DNA from: Trypanosoma brucei gambiense DAL972
Lineage: Eukaryota; Euglenozoa; Kinetoplastea; Trypanosomatida; Trypanosomatidae
Reading direction: 5' to 3'
NCBI RefSeq assembly: GCF_000210295.1
Contig: NC_026739.1
Coordinates: 840,262-904,261, forward strand
Length of the DNA: 64,000 nt
Made by a program: the position numbers and the translations under genes. The notes below the pieces were generated by a model. That model was not told the DNA's origin. It did no database searches and saw only the letters and a program-made list of their open reading frames with translations. Shown piece by piece: positions 28,421 through 38,592 of this stretch; the stretch's first letter is position 1; each line of letters starts with the position of its first letter.

Positions 28421-29161
28421 TCATTCTTGCTTTTTATTTGCGTCTTCCCTTTCTCCAGCCTGAGAACCTATCGAGTGGTGTTTTAAGGTTCCGACTAGGC
28501 GCAGTTTATTATTCTCCTCTACGAAAGGGGAAGTGTTGCGGATTATATAAGCCGACACGCCAGCCTCCAACCCGGCAGAGACGATAGCCTCCAATAGTTC
28601 CTCGCCACATTCAGGAATCATAACGGAAAATGAAGAAAGGTACGCCCGCAAAAGTATTTGTAGGGGAAGCATTAGTAAAACACGTATGGTGCAGCACTTT
28701 TTGGTCCCAAGGTGGCGGCGACGGTACCATAGTTTTGCAAGTGTGAGCGCCACTGAGGGCATTTGCCACACGAAAAAGTCCAAATCCCACTCCGATGTAG
28801 ACGAGAAGGCATAAACGGCGTACGATGCAAAGCGTCCCGGAGAAAAGAGGTCCAACGTTCGCAAAATCTCCGACCAGCCAGTGAGCGTGTAATCAAAAAG
28901 GAAACGTGGGGTTGTCACCGCAGCAAGGTACCGCACTGGGCAAATAATCACTGAAACACCAATTTCTAGTCCCTGGGAAGCCACATACGAAATCATTGAC
29001 TGCTTCGACTGTGAAACAGAACCTCTACGACGTAGCACATACTGCAAAAACAGGCCTCGTCCCGTGTAGTAAGTGACAGAATAAATAATGAGACGTAAAA
29101 AAGATCCAAAGGCCAGCCGGAGCGTCTCTACACGCGAGTCGATAGTTGGTAGATGCTCCAT
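28421..29161 (-). CDS. Putative membrane protein, function unknown
   Basis: 246 residues from the ATG at 29161. An earlier in-frame ATG at 29386 would add 75 hydrophobic, low-complexity residues, but a pyrimidine tract (plus ~29224-29246) followed by AG lies between the two ATGs, so the shorter form is more likely. The protein has several hydrophobic stretches (LRLIIYSVTYYTG, IGVSVIICPVRYLAAV, VLLMLPLQILLRAYL, AIVSAGLEAGVSAYII) in an alpha-helical context with paired GLExGVS motifs at ~75 and ~205, suggesting an internal repeat. The paired G-L-E-x-G-V-S elements and four helices recall a mitochondrial carrier-like or peroxin-like membrane protein, but I cannot name a family. Confidence 0.7.
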   Translation of the reverse strand: MEHLPTIDSRVETLRLAFGSFLRLIIYSVTYYTGRGLFLQYVLRRRGSVSQSKQSMISYVASQGLEIGVSVIICPVRYLAAVTTPRFLFDYTLTGWSEILRTLDLFSPGRFASYAVYAFSSTSEWDLDFFVWQMPSVALTLAKLWYRRRHLGTKKCCTIRVLLMLPLQILLRAYLSSFSVMIPECGEELLEAIVSAGLEAGVSAYIIRNTSPFVEENNKLRLVGTLKHHSIGSQAGEREDANKKQE

Positions 29162-29502
29162 AACATCTATGCACAAGACTAAAAATTGACACTGCCAAGT
29201 GGAATCCTTTTGTGTCTTCAAAACATCAAATAACAAGAAGAAAAGCAAAAAGCAATGAAATTGGAAATTGGAAATTGAAAGGGAAGTGCGGCAACAAACT
29301 TGTGCAACACACAAACTAAAAGAGATCAGCGTTGCAGTTCGTAAATCGGAATGAAAAGTAGACGAGAAATGAAGCAGCGTGCACATGCGCGGACAGAAGA
29401 AAATAAAAAATTATAGTGGTCGAACGGGACACAGTTACAACAGAACAACACAGAACATGAAGTTTTTCACACCGACAAGTATGAAAGAAAGAACTGAAAT
29501 TT
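29162..29502. other. Intergenic/5' leader region, 341 bp
   Basis: Contains the low-complexity leader upstream of the membrane protein, with its candidate splice tract, and the end of the CLP1 3' spacer. No separate gene seen. Confidence 0.5.
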
Positions 29503-30774
29503 TCATGGGGCTTGTAAAGGTGGCACTTTATCCCGTGGAAGCCTGATAGTCGGCGAAACCAAAATGAAAGGTTTGGGAAGCGTACCCGCTACCGGGGAGA
29601 GAAACGAAAAGAATGTTTCCCCTACCTCCAGAAGAACAATAAACCCGGCAACATTTATATCGTTGACTGCTTCTAGGGAATCTGTCCAAGAAACAGCAGC
29701 TAAACTAAGAGGTTCAACGTCCTTCCAGGAAAGAGGTTCCAACTTTAAAGCGTGGATGAAGTGAACGTCCTTTACGTAACAAACAGCTCTGTAAGACAAT
29801 AAAGGGGTACGTTTCGTCCCTTGAAAGTAACTTACAATTTGCTCTGCACGCCAGCTGTCGCGAACGTTACCCTTGCGCTTGAACACTCCCGTTTGCTTTG
29901 GGTATTTGAGAAAAATGATTTTCTCGTCGATCACTGCATTACGCAAGGTTTCTGTAAGTTTGTTACCTGAACCACAGACTACTACATGCGTGATACTGAA
30001 CACGGAAAGTAGCTGAAAAAGGAGGTCAAGCCCCATGTCAGTTACCCACCCCATAGTATTCACAATAACGCCACCGGCAGCAAATTTTGGGGTGGCCAAA
30101 CTAAAAGATATAATTCCCCGTGCCAACGATGCACATAGATCCAAATATCGTCCTCGAGTGGAAGCATTTACGGTTTTATCACCAAAGAAGGCCGTTAATG
30201 GCATCACCGTATTAAACCCCTCATCAATCGGTAAATAGTTATCAACAAACGCTGTTGCAACACTTCCTGGGCAGGTAATACCTTGTTGCCCAACATCCAC
30301 GTCCACAAGGGCAACCCCATGAACCTGCGATGCGACTGCCATATTCGCAAGTGAGCGGCACAAACTACTCTTCCCGGTATTCACGTCACCAACTACGAGG
30401 ACACGTGGGCCCCATGGCCCCTCCTTCAAAGAGTTTGATGACGTGCCTCCAGGATTGGTGTCGTTTAAAGACGGTACACCGCGTTTGCTGGCTTCATGGC
30501 GCGCGAAATCAAGCACAGCATGGATGTCATACACATCAGTACGAATATATGTTACCACGCTGGTGAAATCCCCTCCCACGTGAAGTCGACACGCCACAGG
30601 AGATACCACTGGTATGCTACACATGGAAAAGTCGTAGCGGGTATTTTTTTTTAGAGGTGCACCAAAAATGGTCGCTGCTCCATCCGTAAGTACAACATAC
30701 CCCGAACTACGAAAGCGGATTTTTAGTTCTTTGCGCTCCAAATTGAATTCTTCAGTGCGACAATTAGAAGACAT
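29503..30774 (-). CDS. CLP1: CLP1-like polynucleotide kinase family protein
   Basis: 423 residues from the ATG at 30774 (the longer frame starts at TTG). CLP1 is a subunit of the pre-mRNA cleavage and polyadenylation machinery and, in animals, a 5'-OH RNA kinase acting in tRNA splicing. The N-terminal beta domain (~10-90) is followed by a Walker A motif GDVNTGKSS (~129-137) and the family's VDVDVGQQGIT strand (~155-165), then the P-loop ATPase core and a C-terminal beta domain ending with GxxxFLSPVAGxLPKPFILV. The Walker A Lys-Ser pair is present, so ATP binding should be intact; whether it has kinase activity cannot be judged. In trypanosomes 3' end formation is coupled to trans-splicing of the downstream gene. 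Confidence 0.9.
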   Translation of the reverse strand: MSSNCRTEEFNLERKELKIRFRSSGYVVLTDGAATIFGAPLKKNTRYDFSMCSIPVVSPVACRLHVGGDFTSVVTYIRTDVYDIHAVLDFARHEASKRGVPSLNDTNPGGTSSNSLKEGPWGPRVLVVGDVNTGKSSLCRSLANMAVASQVHGVALVDVDVGQQGITCPGSVATAFVDNYLPIDEGFNTVMPLTAFFGDKTVNASTRGRYLDLCASLARGIISFSLATPKFAAGGVIVNTMGWVTDMGLDLLFQLLSVFSITHVVVCGSGNKLTETLRNAVIDEKIIFLKYPKQTGVFKRKGNVRDSWRAEQIVSYFQGTKRTPLLSYRAVCYVKDVHFIHALKLEPLSWKDVEPLSLAAVSWTDSLEAVNDINVAGFIVLLEVGETFFSFLSPVAGTLPKPFILVSPTIRLPRDKVPPLQAP

Positions 30775-31155
30775 GCCGCTGCTATTCACCACGGCCAACG
30801 AAAGATAATAATAATAATAATAATCTATCTCCGGTCTCCCTTCAACCGTTTGTTTCTTCCCTCGTACTGTGCTGGTAATCGCGGTGCTTGTGTGTGTTAC
30901 GGAAAAGGGGAGCGCGAAAGTAATCCAAAGTTATTCGATGTTTTCGAAAACGAAGCCCCTACCTTCACTTTGAACCGAAAGAGGAAAGCGAAACAACCCA
31001 CGCACCATCATACCGAAGTGCCAATTGGGCCGAAAAGAGAAACATAAATACCCTCGCAACAACACATGGAAATAAGTAGTGAAACCCATAAATGGGGGTA
31101 TAAACGAGGACGAAACAACCAATTCATAGTCCAACGCACACTGACGAGCGCAGCT
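30775..31155. other. Intergenic region with ATA/TTA triplet run
   Basis: A run of about seven ATA triplets at 30806-30826 (TAT/ATT on the coding strand) lies just upstream of the CLP1 start and may form part of its polypyrimidine-like splice signal; candidate AGs are at 30780 and 30783. No gene seen in the rest. Confidence 0.5.
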
Positions 31156-31926
31156 TCAGGGGAAAAGTTTCAAATTCCCAGTAATGGGATTAACTTCACT
31201 CGAGGGAACAGGTCCAACAGCCACAACTACTAAATCCTCCTCAATATCTCTCACCGCACTTGGAGGATTCCCCACAGGAACACCAGGAGCATCACCACGG
31301 CTTCTGCTGCAGCACGGCAATCCACGCTCCTGTGCACTCACCAAGACACGTCGCAATGTTTCCACATCGGGACCTTTCAGTGCTATTTTTGCGCAACCAA
31401 CCATGTTCCACCACAGATACCATCTTTTCCACTGTACGCATGCCCCATCACTTTGTATAGTTTGAGCGAGATTCATAGCTGCACCAGCTGCGTGCGTGGC
31501 CACCTCACTGGCAGGTGTCTTCTTACCGTCACAACGGATGACAAGAACCATTTTGAGACCAAGCTCCTCCATTCTCTCAAACCCGCTGCTTCCAGAAGAA
31601 TATGAAGTCTCTTCCTCGTCTCCCTCGCTGGACTCGGCACTGTCACTGTTATCACTATGCAAACATTGCTCTTGAGATTCGTCAGCTGATTGCTGCCCCA
31701 GTTTAGATAAAGTAGCCGCACGTTCCCTTTTCAACAGTTCTTTCAACGCCTCGCTAGCACGATCGATCCGCGGAGGCAAAGGCTTCTGTTTTCTAGTTTT
31801 CATTTGCCACACCCCAAGTTGCGCGACAACCCCAGGGAGAATGAAACCGAGGAAGAAACCAGCTAAACAGGATAGCAAGGTTTGTATGCTGGTTCCTGTA
31901 TCCCCCAACACGTTTCCCTCCAACAT
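31156..31926 (-). CDS. PTH2/Bit1-like protein with N-terminal membrane anchor
   Basis: 256 residues from the ATG at 31926 (the longer frame starts at TTG within a simple repeat). A single hydrophobic segment at about 12-36 is followed by a charged, Ser/Glu-rich linker (~80-125) and a PTH2 fold (~138-256): KMVLVIRCDGKK, a later W..G.AKIALKG strand, and a C-terminal VVVAVGPV...ITGNLKLF. This anchor-linker-PTH2 order is that of animal PTRH2/Bit1, which sits on the mitochondrial outer membrane. The family signature GKxAAQxxHA is not conserved: the equivalent stretch reads ASEVATHAAGA, and the DAGxT element is also missing. Peptidyl-tRNA hydrolase activity is therefore uncertain. Confidence 0.85.
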   Translation of the reverse strand: MLEGNVLGDTGTSIQTLLSCLAGFFLGFILPGVVAQLGVWQMKTRKQKPLPPRIDRASEALKELLKRERAATLSKLGQQSADESQEQCLHSDNSDSAESSEGDEEETSYSSGSSGFERMEELGLKMVLVIRCDGKKTPASEVATHAAGAAMNLAQTIQSDGACVQWKRWYLWWNMVGCAKIALKGPDVETLRRVLVSAQERGLPCCSRSRGDAPGVPVGNPPSAVRDIEEDLVVVAVGPVPSSEVNPITGNLKLFP

Positions 31927-33304
31927 ACACCACTTTAAACAAGCGAAAAAACCAAACAAGCAAGTGAAAAAGGAAGGGATATATATATATAGATATAGAT
32001 ATAGATATAGATATAGATGGACATAACGATTGTACAAGTGTTCATCTACAGTTTCAAATCAAGCATGTGGCTGAAGGCATGAGCACGCGTTTTAAGTGCT
32101 TATGCCCTCATGTGGCTGTGTAGTAGTGAATGTATAAAGGTTTGAATGAGAAGGTGTATATTAGTTCACAAAGGAACATGCGCCAAAAGAAATCAGGTAA
32201 TATACTTCAATGCACGACCGCAATGCCTTGAAAAGCTAATGTGTTTATTCTACAGATATACATACGTCGCACCAGACCACAACACATGAACTCACATACA
32301 CACTTCGTCCCTCTTTCGATCCGCTTAACACAATTTGCCGCACCCACAACAATACATATTAACATATATAAATATATTTATGCATATTTGTATATATGTA
32401 TTATTTCTTTGATTATTTGATTATTTTTTTCTTTTAAAAGTAGAAAGTGAAAGGAATGATTAGCAGGAGGAAAGTTGCTGCTACCAACCACGTAACGCTG
32501 ACTGTGTTTATGTGTGAAACCACACACCAGATGAGCTGGGTAGCATAGTAGGCCGCAAAAAAAAAAAAAATGGTGATTGTAAAAAAAAAAAAGGTAAACA
32601 AAGCGATTGATAAACGATGGACAAGGTAAGCGAGGGAAAGAATGCCACAAACAAAACAACAGAGAAAACGAAGGGAAAAAACATGAATGTTCAGAAATAA
32701 ACAAACTAAACGCTTAAGAGAACGCATCGGGTTGACGCTGGCAAATGCAGCCAGAAGAGATATACATCGTGTGCTATATATCTGCATTCACATGCTTGTT
32801 TGCTTGCTCGCGCTCGCCAGTGCGAACTCTGTTTTTTTTCCCTTCTCCCTCCATGTGGCATAACGGTAAAATACAATTCTTCTGCTTTCTTTTTGCGGCT
32901 CCTTTGTGGATGAAACCCGGGGAACACGCAGCGTATCGTCCACCGCCCCTTTTCCGACATACCGGTATCTCACCGTTGTCGATATGCATTATCCAATAGC
33001 ATAAACAAACCAAATTATTTCTCTCTCTCTCTTAAGAAAACAAAAAGTAAGGAGTCAGAACGATGACTGTTCTCGCTCATTAATCCCAACACAATAACTG
33101 TTCTATAAATAAGCATAACAAAAAAGGTAAGCACTGAAACTTCCGTCCCAGGGAGGGTGTGGTCGTAATTCCCTGAACTTCATAACACCGACCAAAAATG
33201 AAACAAACTTGTTCACACAACACCTTACCCAATGTGCCTTATAAAGTAAAAAACGACAACGTACCGTATGAAAATAGACACAGATACACGTACGCATATG
33301 TACC
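31927..33304. other. Long intergenic region, 1.4 kb
   Basis: Begins with the GATATA repeat at 31980-32018 (annotated separately). Two A12 runs (near 32560 and 32582) and a CT run at 33020-33034 are the other features. Frames here are low complexity; no gene seen. Confidence 0.55.
31980..32018. repeat. TA run plus tandem GATATA hexamers
   Basis: Six TA units followed by about five tandem AGATAT hexamers, immediately upstream of the PTH2-like start (54-92 bases). Translated, it gives the YLYLYLY leader of the longer TTG frame, which is why I reject that frame. Confidence 0.85.
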
Positions 33305-35461
33305 TTAAGACACGCGGGTCCGGACAGTGCCGCCACAACTTCGCGTCCGGCGAGAGTTGCTGACACGACCAGGTGCGTTCGCGGAGATTCTTTCAAACCC
33401 GTTGAGTCTCGAGTCGCCCATTTGAGTGGGTTTGTTGGATCTTGCCGTTTGCGCAGGTGTGGGAACGAACGTTCGCCGCCCCGAGGCTGCTTTCTTGAGA
33501 TTTATCGCAGGAGGTTTGCATGCGGGTGCTGCACGCGGCGTTGCAACTGGCCTGACGGGACGAAGAAAGGATGGACGTTCCCTCGCAGATGTTGCAGTAG
33601 CGAAAGTCCTTACCGATTGCGTCACTGACGACTCCACTCGCTTGTTGGCGCCATTCGTATTGTGGCTAGTTACAGTATTGACGGCGGTATTGCTAAGCTG
33701 ATGTCCCCGTTGCCTCGGTTTATTTGGTGAAACATTGTTTATAACACTAGCGATTCGCGAAGCTGAATGGGGTGCCTGCTTTTGTGAAGGGGGTAAATCC
33801 TTGGGGAACGTTGGGGACGAAAAGCGCGGAACGACCTGCCTTGTCCGCGGAGACGAACACTTCGCTAAGGGCGGTGTCGCTTCAATAAACGACGGTACAG
33901 CGGCTGGACCACCATTTCCCGCAGAGCCGCGCACCGCTTTCAGAGTTGCCTTTTCACCTGCGCTTGTAGACGCAGCGGGGTAGCGGCTCGAAAGTAACGG
34001 TTGCGAACCCGACGATGGTGACCTTACCCCATTAGATGATTTCCACCGTCGCGCAAGACCAAAAGAAGACCGCAAAAGCATAGAATAGAGTGCGTCACGG
34101 TGAATTTTGCTCGCAACGTCCTCGTTTCGGCGATTCTCAGCATCACGCTGTGAAGCAGTGTCAATCAACTCCGCTAGCCTTGTCAAAACGCAAAGTTTGT
34201 TCTCTTGCATCTCTGGTGACTGCCATCCTCTTCCGGGAGTTGGGGAAATTTTAGTAAGTGCCTCACTTGCCGTAACAGAGTTCCCAAAATCTGGAAAGTA
34301 CATGGGCCTCTCCGAGTCCTCGAGGTCCTGGTCGTTCGCGCGCCGAGCTGAAGACACGCTTACACTCAATCCCTCCACGCTCTTTCCACTACTGCTGCTT
34401 CTGAGACCGCTCCCACTGGCGGAAACCACCTTTTGTTTCCGACTGTTATGAATAATCCGCTGCTCTCTCCGTAGACTTTGCTGATGCTTGGAAACCAAAT
34501 CAACTAAGTGGGTGGGCGCATCTGTACTCTCCACATGGGGAGACGGCTCCTCCTCAGCCGCCAACGGAGAACTGCAAACTGAAGAGTTATAAATTTGGGA
34601 ATTAACAACCAACGCACGACTTCTGCACCACACGCCTGTCGCCAGACCTAACCTAATGCGTTCAATAGTATCGTTTATCCGAGACTCCAGTACATCTTCC
34701 CGCAAAACAGTACCATCCGCCTCACACAATACATTTAACTTTGAGAAGGTTGAATGAAGCAACCATTCCAAGTCGCTGACCACTTCTTCAGGCTGACGTT
34801 GCTCACCGCTATGTGGCGCCAGTAACCAATCCCCAATAACCCACCGAGACCTATGGTTAGTTTCCGCCGCACCTGTTCGAACGTTTAGTTGCCTAAGAAT
34901 TGAACTAAAACTCAAGTTACAATGAGGTGGCAACTGCATACATACAGATCCGTACTCCTCTACGCAGCTGAGAATATCCTCAAAGTCAGCCTCCTCAATG
35001 AGTCGCCAGCCGGAACGTATGACATCTCCTAAAGATAAACCGGTGAAAGCTGAAAGAGACACGACAAAGCGCTCTCCACTGGATGGCAACTGACGCACGT
35101 ACGCGTCGACAGGAAGAGCTATTGACAGCGGTAAATCGCGTCGATGTGAGGCTGACACCAATGCTTCCAGCCTCTCCTGTTGTGCAAGCAGAAACGCATC
35201 GTTAGTATTTGTGTCTTCCTCTGTTCGTGCACCTCGGTCCGTGGATGACGGCGCAATCTTTCTTGGTTCTTTCTGTGCCAGTGGAAGGCAGCGCAGCTCG
35301 TACATGCATTTAGTGTATTTATCTTTCGCACAGTAACGTGGTCCGTTTGCACTCTCCGCCGCGTCACTAATACAGTTGCAGATGGTGAACATGGGGAAAA
35401 GCTCCGCAGTGTTTACCGACGGTGAGAGTAGCGAAAACGATGCTACTTCGGGCTCCTGCAT
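33305..35461 (-). CDS. Conserved-looking hypothetical protein, 718 residues
   Basis: Long frame from an ATG with good coding character. The N-terminal ~290 residues appear folded (alternating hydrophobic pattern, Cys-rich start, a block around 'RFVVSLSAFTGLSLGDVIRSGW' containing a helical turn). After about residue 330 it becomes Ser/Arg/Pro-rich and disordered, with many SP and TP dipeptides (kinase-site-like), ending in a strongly basic tail (SRRTRSCGGTVRTRV). No known domain recognised. The basic, disordered C-terminal half would suit a microtubule- or nucleic-acid-binding scaffold, but that is inference only. Confidence 0.75.
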   Translation of the reverse strand: MQEPEVASFSLLSPSVNTAELFPMFTICNCISDAAESANGPRYCAKDKYTKCMYELRCLPLAQKEPRKIAPSSTDRGARTEEDTNTNDAFLLAQQERLEALVSASHRRDLPLSIALPVDAYVRQLPSSGERFVVSLSAFTGLSLGDVIRSGWRLIEEADFEDILSCVEEYGSVCMQLPPHCNLSFSSILRQLNVRTGAAETNHRSRWVIGDWLLAPHSGEQRQPEEVVSDLEWLLHSTFSKLNVLCEADGTVLREDVLESRINDTIERIRLGLATGVWCRSRALVVNSQIYNSSVCSSPLAAEEEPSPHVESTDAPTHLVDLVSKHQQSLRREQRIIHNSRKQKVVSASGSGLRSSSSGKSVEGLSVSVSSARRANDQDLEDSERPMYFPDFGNSVTASEALTKISPTPGRGWQSPEMQENKLCVLTRLAELIDTASQRDAENRRNEDVASKIHRDALYSMLLRSSFGLARRWKSSNGVRSPSSGSQPLLSSRYPAASTSAGEKATLKAVRGSAGNGGPAAVPSFIEATPPLAKCSSPRTRQVVPRFSSPTFPKDLPPSQKQAPHSASRIASVINNVSPNKPRQRGHQLSNTAVNTVTSHNTNGANKRVESSVTQSVRTFATATSARERPSFLRPVRPVATPRAAPACKPPAINLKKAASGRRTFVPTPAQTARSNKPTQMGDSRLNGFERISANAPGRVSNSRRTRSCGGTVRTRVS

Positions 35462-36579
35462 GCTACCAGCGTATGGGAACTAGAGAATAACGATAACTGC
35501 TTAAAGAACACCCTTCCCCTACGCTTTCCAAAAGTGGCGGTTGAACCACTTCCGGCACTAACTGTGAGTGGGTAAACAAGGAAATACACCACCTATAGAT
35601 TTCTTTTTTAAAAAAAAGGAACGGGAACGGGTTAAAATAGTAGTAACAGCCGAATGGGCATAAGAGACATTAAGAAATAGAAAGACAATATCACGGAAAT
35701 GAGTTCAAGCTGATGTAAAGAGGATTCCGGCAAAAACTCTTATTGCAGAGCGCGTCCGATGAGCCCATTGGCAGCTGCTATGCCGCATTTTCTCCAGTGC
35801 GCACCTTTTCTACTAATCCTTTAGTGGATTCTAGCTGCCGAAAAGTGAGTCTGGGGGTCATGCGACCGCCGCTGAGGGAGTTCACCGCCACCGCTTGCAC
35901 TTAAAAAGGAGGAAAGGAAGAATCCCTTAAATCTTTTACCAACCCACCAAAGAAGCAACTGATGAAGTAAGGAAGTGGAAAGAGCAACGACCAAACTTAA
36001 AACTAAGAGACAAATATATATATATATATATATAAACATATACTTGAATAAATCTTTAACCCTCAGTAACAACAAAGACAAACAAAACGGCTTTATTCAA
36101 GAAATTAAAGAGAGATCAAGAAGAAAGTCAAATACGGAGCATGAAACACAAAAAAGATATTATTAGTAAGCAGAGCAGCGGTAGTGTAAGAGAAAAAGTA
36201 AAGATAAGGCAAATGATAATGTGTGCAAAGCGAAACGAACACCAACGCATACAAAACAAACAGAAAAAGAAAAAAACATACACAAAAGTGTGAAAAAAAA
36301 AAAAGAACGTGGAAGGTAAACACGTTCTTCGGCTATGAAGTAATAAAATTTACAGCTTTGATGCCTCCAGTGGCCATCCAAGGATGAACTTCATCACAAA
36401 AATTACGGAAGCTGAATATAGTTAACGACACCAAAAAGTATATTGTATTAATCGCGCATGACAAGCGAAGGGATGAATTGTTTTTGTTTTTCTCTCATTT
36501 TTTTCGTTCCTACACTCTTTTTGATCCCAATCACCTTTAAGTAAGTAAATGCGAGGTGTCCTTCACTTCACTGTTTGGT
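35462..36579. other. Long intergenic region, 1.1 kb
   Basis: A TA dinucleotide run at about 36014-36033 and several A-rich tracts. Minus-strand frames around 36105-36381 are Phe/Leu-rich low complexity. No convincing gene. Confidence 0.55.
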
Positions 36580-38592
36580 TCACAAATGTGGAGCGACATC
36601 CCATGAAGGAATCGACAAGTCTTCGTTAGCACCGATATCTCTTAAGGCGACAAGTTTAACAGACGAACTTGTCTCATCGACGACTACTTTACAGTTTGCT
36701 TCATTGAGTGATACACGGCGCACCGCACCAAGCAGTTGGGGAAGATAATACAAGACCGAGCCGTTTTCGCAGTTTGAACCCTTTACCCCAACCGCAAAAA
36801 CCGAGACGTATTCGTATAGCGCGTAAAACAAGTGAAGCGAGAACATCTCTTTTTCGTCTTTTGTAAAGAAGGTAGTTAGGTTATCATACACCATATACAC
36901 TTTCTTATTTATGTTGCCTTGTGGATCCGCGTTAACCAATGGAAAGACACCAAGCTGCTGCAAAGCTGATTGCAAAGGTAAAACCCCATCGTTTCCCGAC
37001 ACACGTGGTTCGGAGAAACCTTCGTAGGAAGATACTGAATCTTGTTGCTCATCTTCACGCCAATTGTCCTGCTGGGCGCGTAGTCGTCCGTACGTGACGT
37101 AGACCATAAGGAACAACCGCGTTGCCATATACGTCAAATCAAACAATGTGCGTTTCTCCGCAGGGGCAGAGTTGACACCAATAAGATCACGTGCCCGGTC
37201 AACAGCAGCGCGGTGACGCCCGTATTCTATGCTAAAGAAAAGCGACGAGCGTTGACGGCATTCCTCGCTACAGAAGAGTGCTATGCGCTTACCCGGAAGA
37301 GGTGAACACTCCGTGGACACGGGCGTCAGACTAGAGGCAGGTTTGAGGCACACGCAACATCTATCAGACGACTCTGACCAAGGGGACTCCATGGCGAGAA
37401 TTATGCTGGCCTCAGCATAAACAATTTCCGATGCTCGGAAATAGCGACGGGCGACAAGTTGCTTCCTATACTGTCCATCAATGTAGAGGCCCAAACTGTC
37501 GACTGGCAGAGTTCCTTGGAGGGAAAGCATGAACGAATTCAGTTCCTCTACTGCGTGCAGCTCTTGCGAGTTCGGAAGCATCCGCAACGCGCACTTGACG
37601 TTGTCACATGCTTCCTTAAACTTTCCCATCCCACTTAAAGCACGTGCAGCACAGAGATACCCCTTTACCCAAAGTGGTTCAAGGGCTATAATCCGCTGAG
37701 CATCCGCCATCGCCTCTTCGTAGCGTCCAAGAGACACCTTGGCGCGGGAACGTAGAATCAATGTGCTCACCGTGACACTAGACTCATTCTCAAAGGTCTC
37801 TAAAAGGTGCAGTGCCTCTTCACCCCTTCCGCCAACGATATGATCCCGTATCTCCACTAACCGCGGAGATTGTACCTCTAAAATGTATAGAGACTCGTAA
37901 TACTGACTGACACAGCGAAGCACTTCACAATTATTAGGACCATCTTGACAGCATCCAGGTTGGCTGGCAAAGTTTCCAAAAACCCGCAACAGTGGACCTG
38001 ATCTGCTACTATAACTTCCAGATTCCTCATACGCCTCTATAGGCTCAGTCGATAGACATATCCGTGGGAACGTCAGAGCATAGTCCAACTCGGCGTGATC
38101 ATTGCGAAAAGCGACGAGTGTCATTTTACCGGAGTGCCGGACCACTGTCCCACGTGACCTGCCATTACAAACAACGCGGTGTGACTCGCTCCAGTATTCC
38201 CGCAACAAATGGCAGACATCGTACTCATCCACAATCCACACAGAGGACCCTGCAGGAAGGGATTCCACTGGAAGTCGGGGAAGTTTCGGCCTCTTTCTGC
38301 GGCTAAACGTGAAGGCTGATTCGGGAATATAAAGTTGCGTTTTATCATCCCACTCCTCCTCACGCCCCTCATCATTATCCGCATGCTTGCCATCCAATTT
38401 TTCCCCTGTGCCGTTCATAATCTCCTCAATTGAAAAATTTTCCTTCACGGTACCCCAAACAGATTCGTCAAATGAGGTTTCAGCAGCCGCAGTCAATTTT
38501 TCATCACCAACGTTAAGTAGTGAAAAGGGCTGCAAATCGGCCTCTTCCTCATCAATCGCTTCTTCCAAGTCAGGACACCCAGTGTGGGACAT
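36580..38592 (-). CDS. SMYD-like TPR/MYND/SET protein, SET core degenerate
   Basis: 670 residues from the ATG at 38592 (the longer frame starts at TTG inside a CA/TG repeat). The N-terminal ~220 residues are acidic. TPR-like helices lie at about 275-360 (ILRSRAKVSLGRYEEAMADA and KGYLCAARALSGMGKFKEA). Then a SET N-flank (RKQLVARRYFRASEIVYAEA) runs into a MYND-like finger (CCVCLKP...FCSEECRQ), the arrangement of SMYD methyltransferases. At the C-terminus LVALRDIGANEDLSI matches the end of SET, but the preceding NHSCxPN motif reads NEANCK and the final Tyr-containing segment reads SIPSWD. S-adenosylmethionine binding and methyl transfer are thus doubtful; it may act as a scaffold. Confidence 0.8.
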   Translation of the reverse strand: MSHTGCPDLEEAIDEEEADLQPFSLLNVGDEKLTAAAETSFDESVWGTVKENFSIEEIMNGTGEKLDGKHADNDEGREEEWDDKTQLYIPESAFTFSRRKRPKLPRLPVESLPAGSSVWIVDEYDVCHLLREYWSESHRVVCNGRSRGTVVRHSGKMTLVAFRNDHAELDYALTFPRICLSTEPIEAYEESGSYSSRSGPLLRVFGNFASQPGCCQDGPNNCEVLRCVSQYYESLYILEVQSPRLVEIRDHIVGGRGEEALHLLETFENESSVTVSTLILRSRAKVSLGRYEEAMADAQRIIALEPLWVKGYLCAARALSGMGKFKEACDNVKCALRMLPNSQELHAVEELNSFMLSLQGTLPVDSLGLYIDGQYRKQLVARRYFRASEIVYAEASIILAMESPWSESSDRCCVCLKPASSLTPVSTECSPLPGKRIALFCSEECRQRSSLFFSIEYGRHRAAVDRARDLIGVNSAPAEKRTLFDLTYMATRLFLMVYVTYGRLRAQQDNWREDEQQDSVSSYEGFSEPRVSGNDGVLPLQSALQQLGVFPLVNADPQGNINKKVYMVYDNLTTFFTKDEKEMFSLHLFYALYEYVSVFAVGVKGSNCENGSVLYYLPQLLGAVRRVSLNEANCKVVVDETSSSVKLVALRDIGANEDLSIPSWDVAPHL

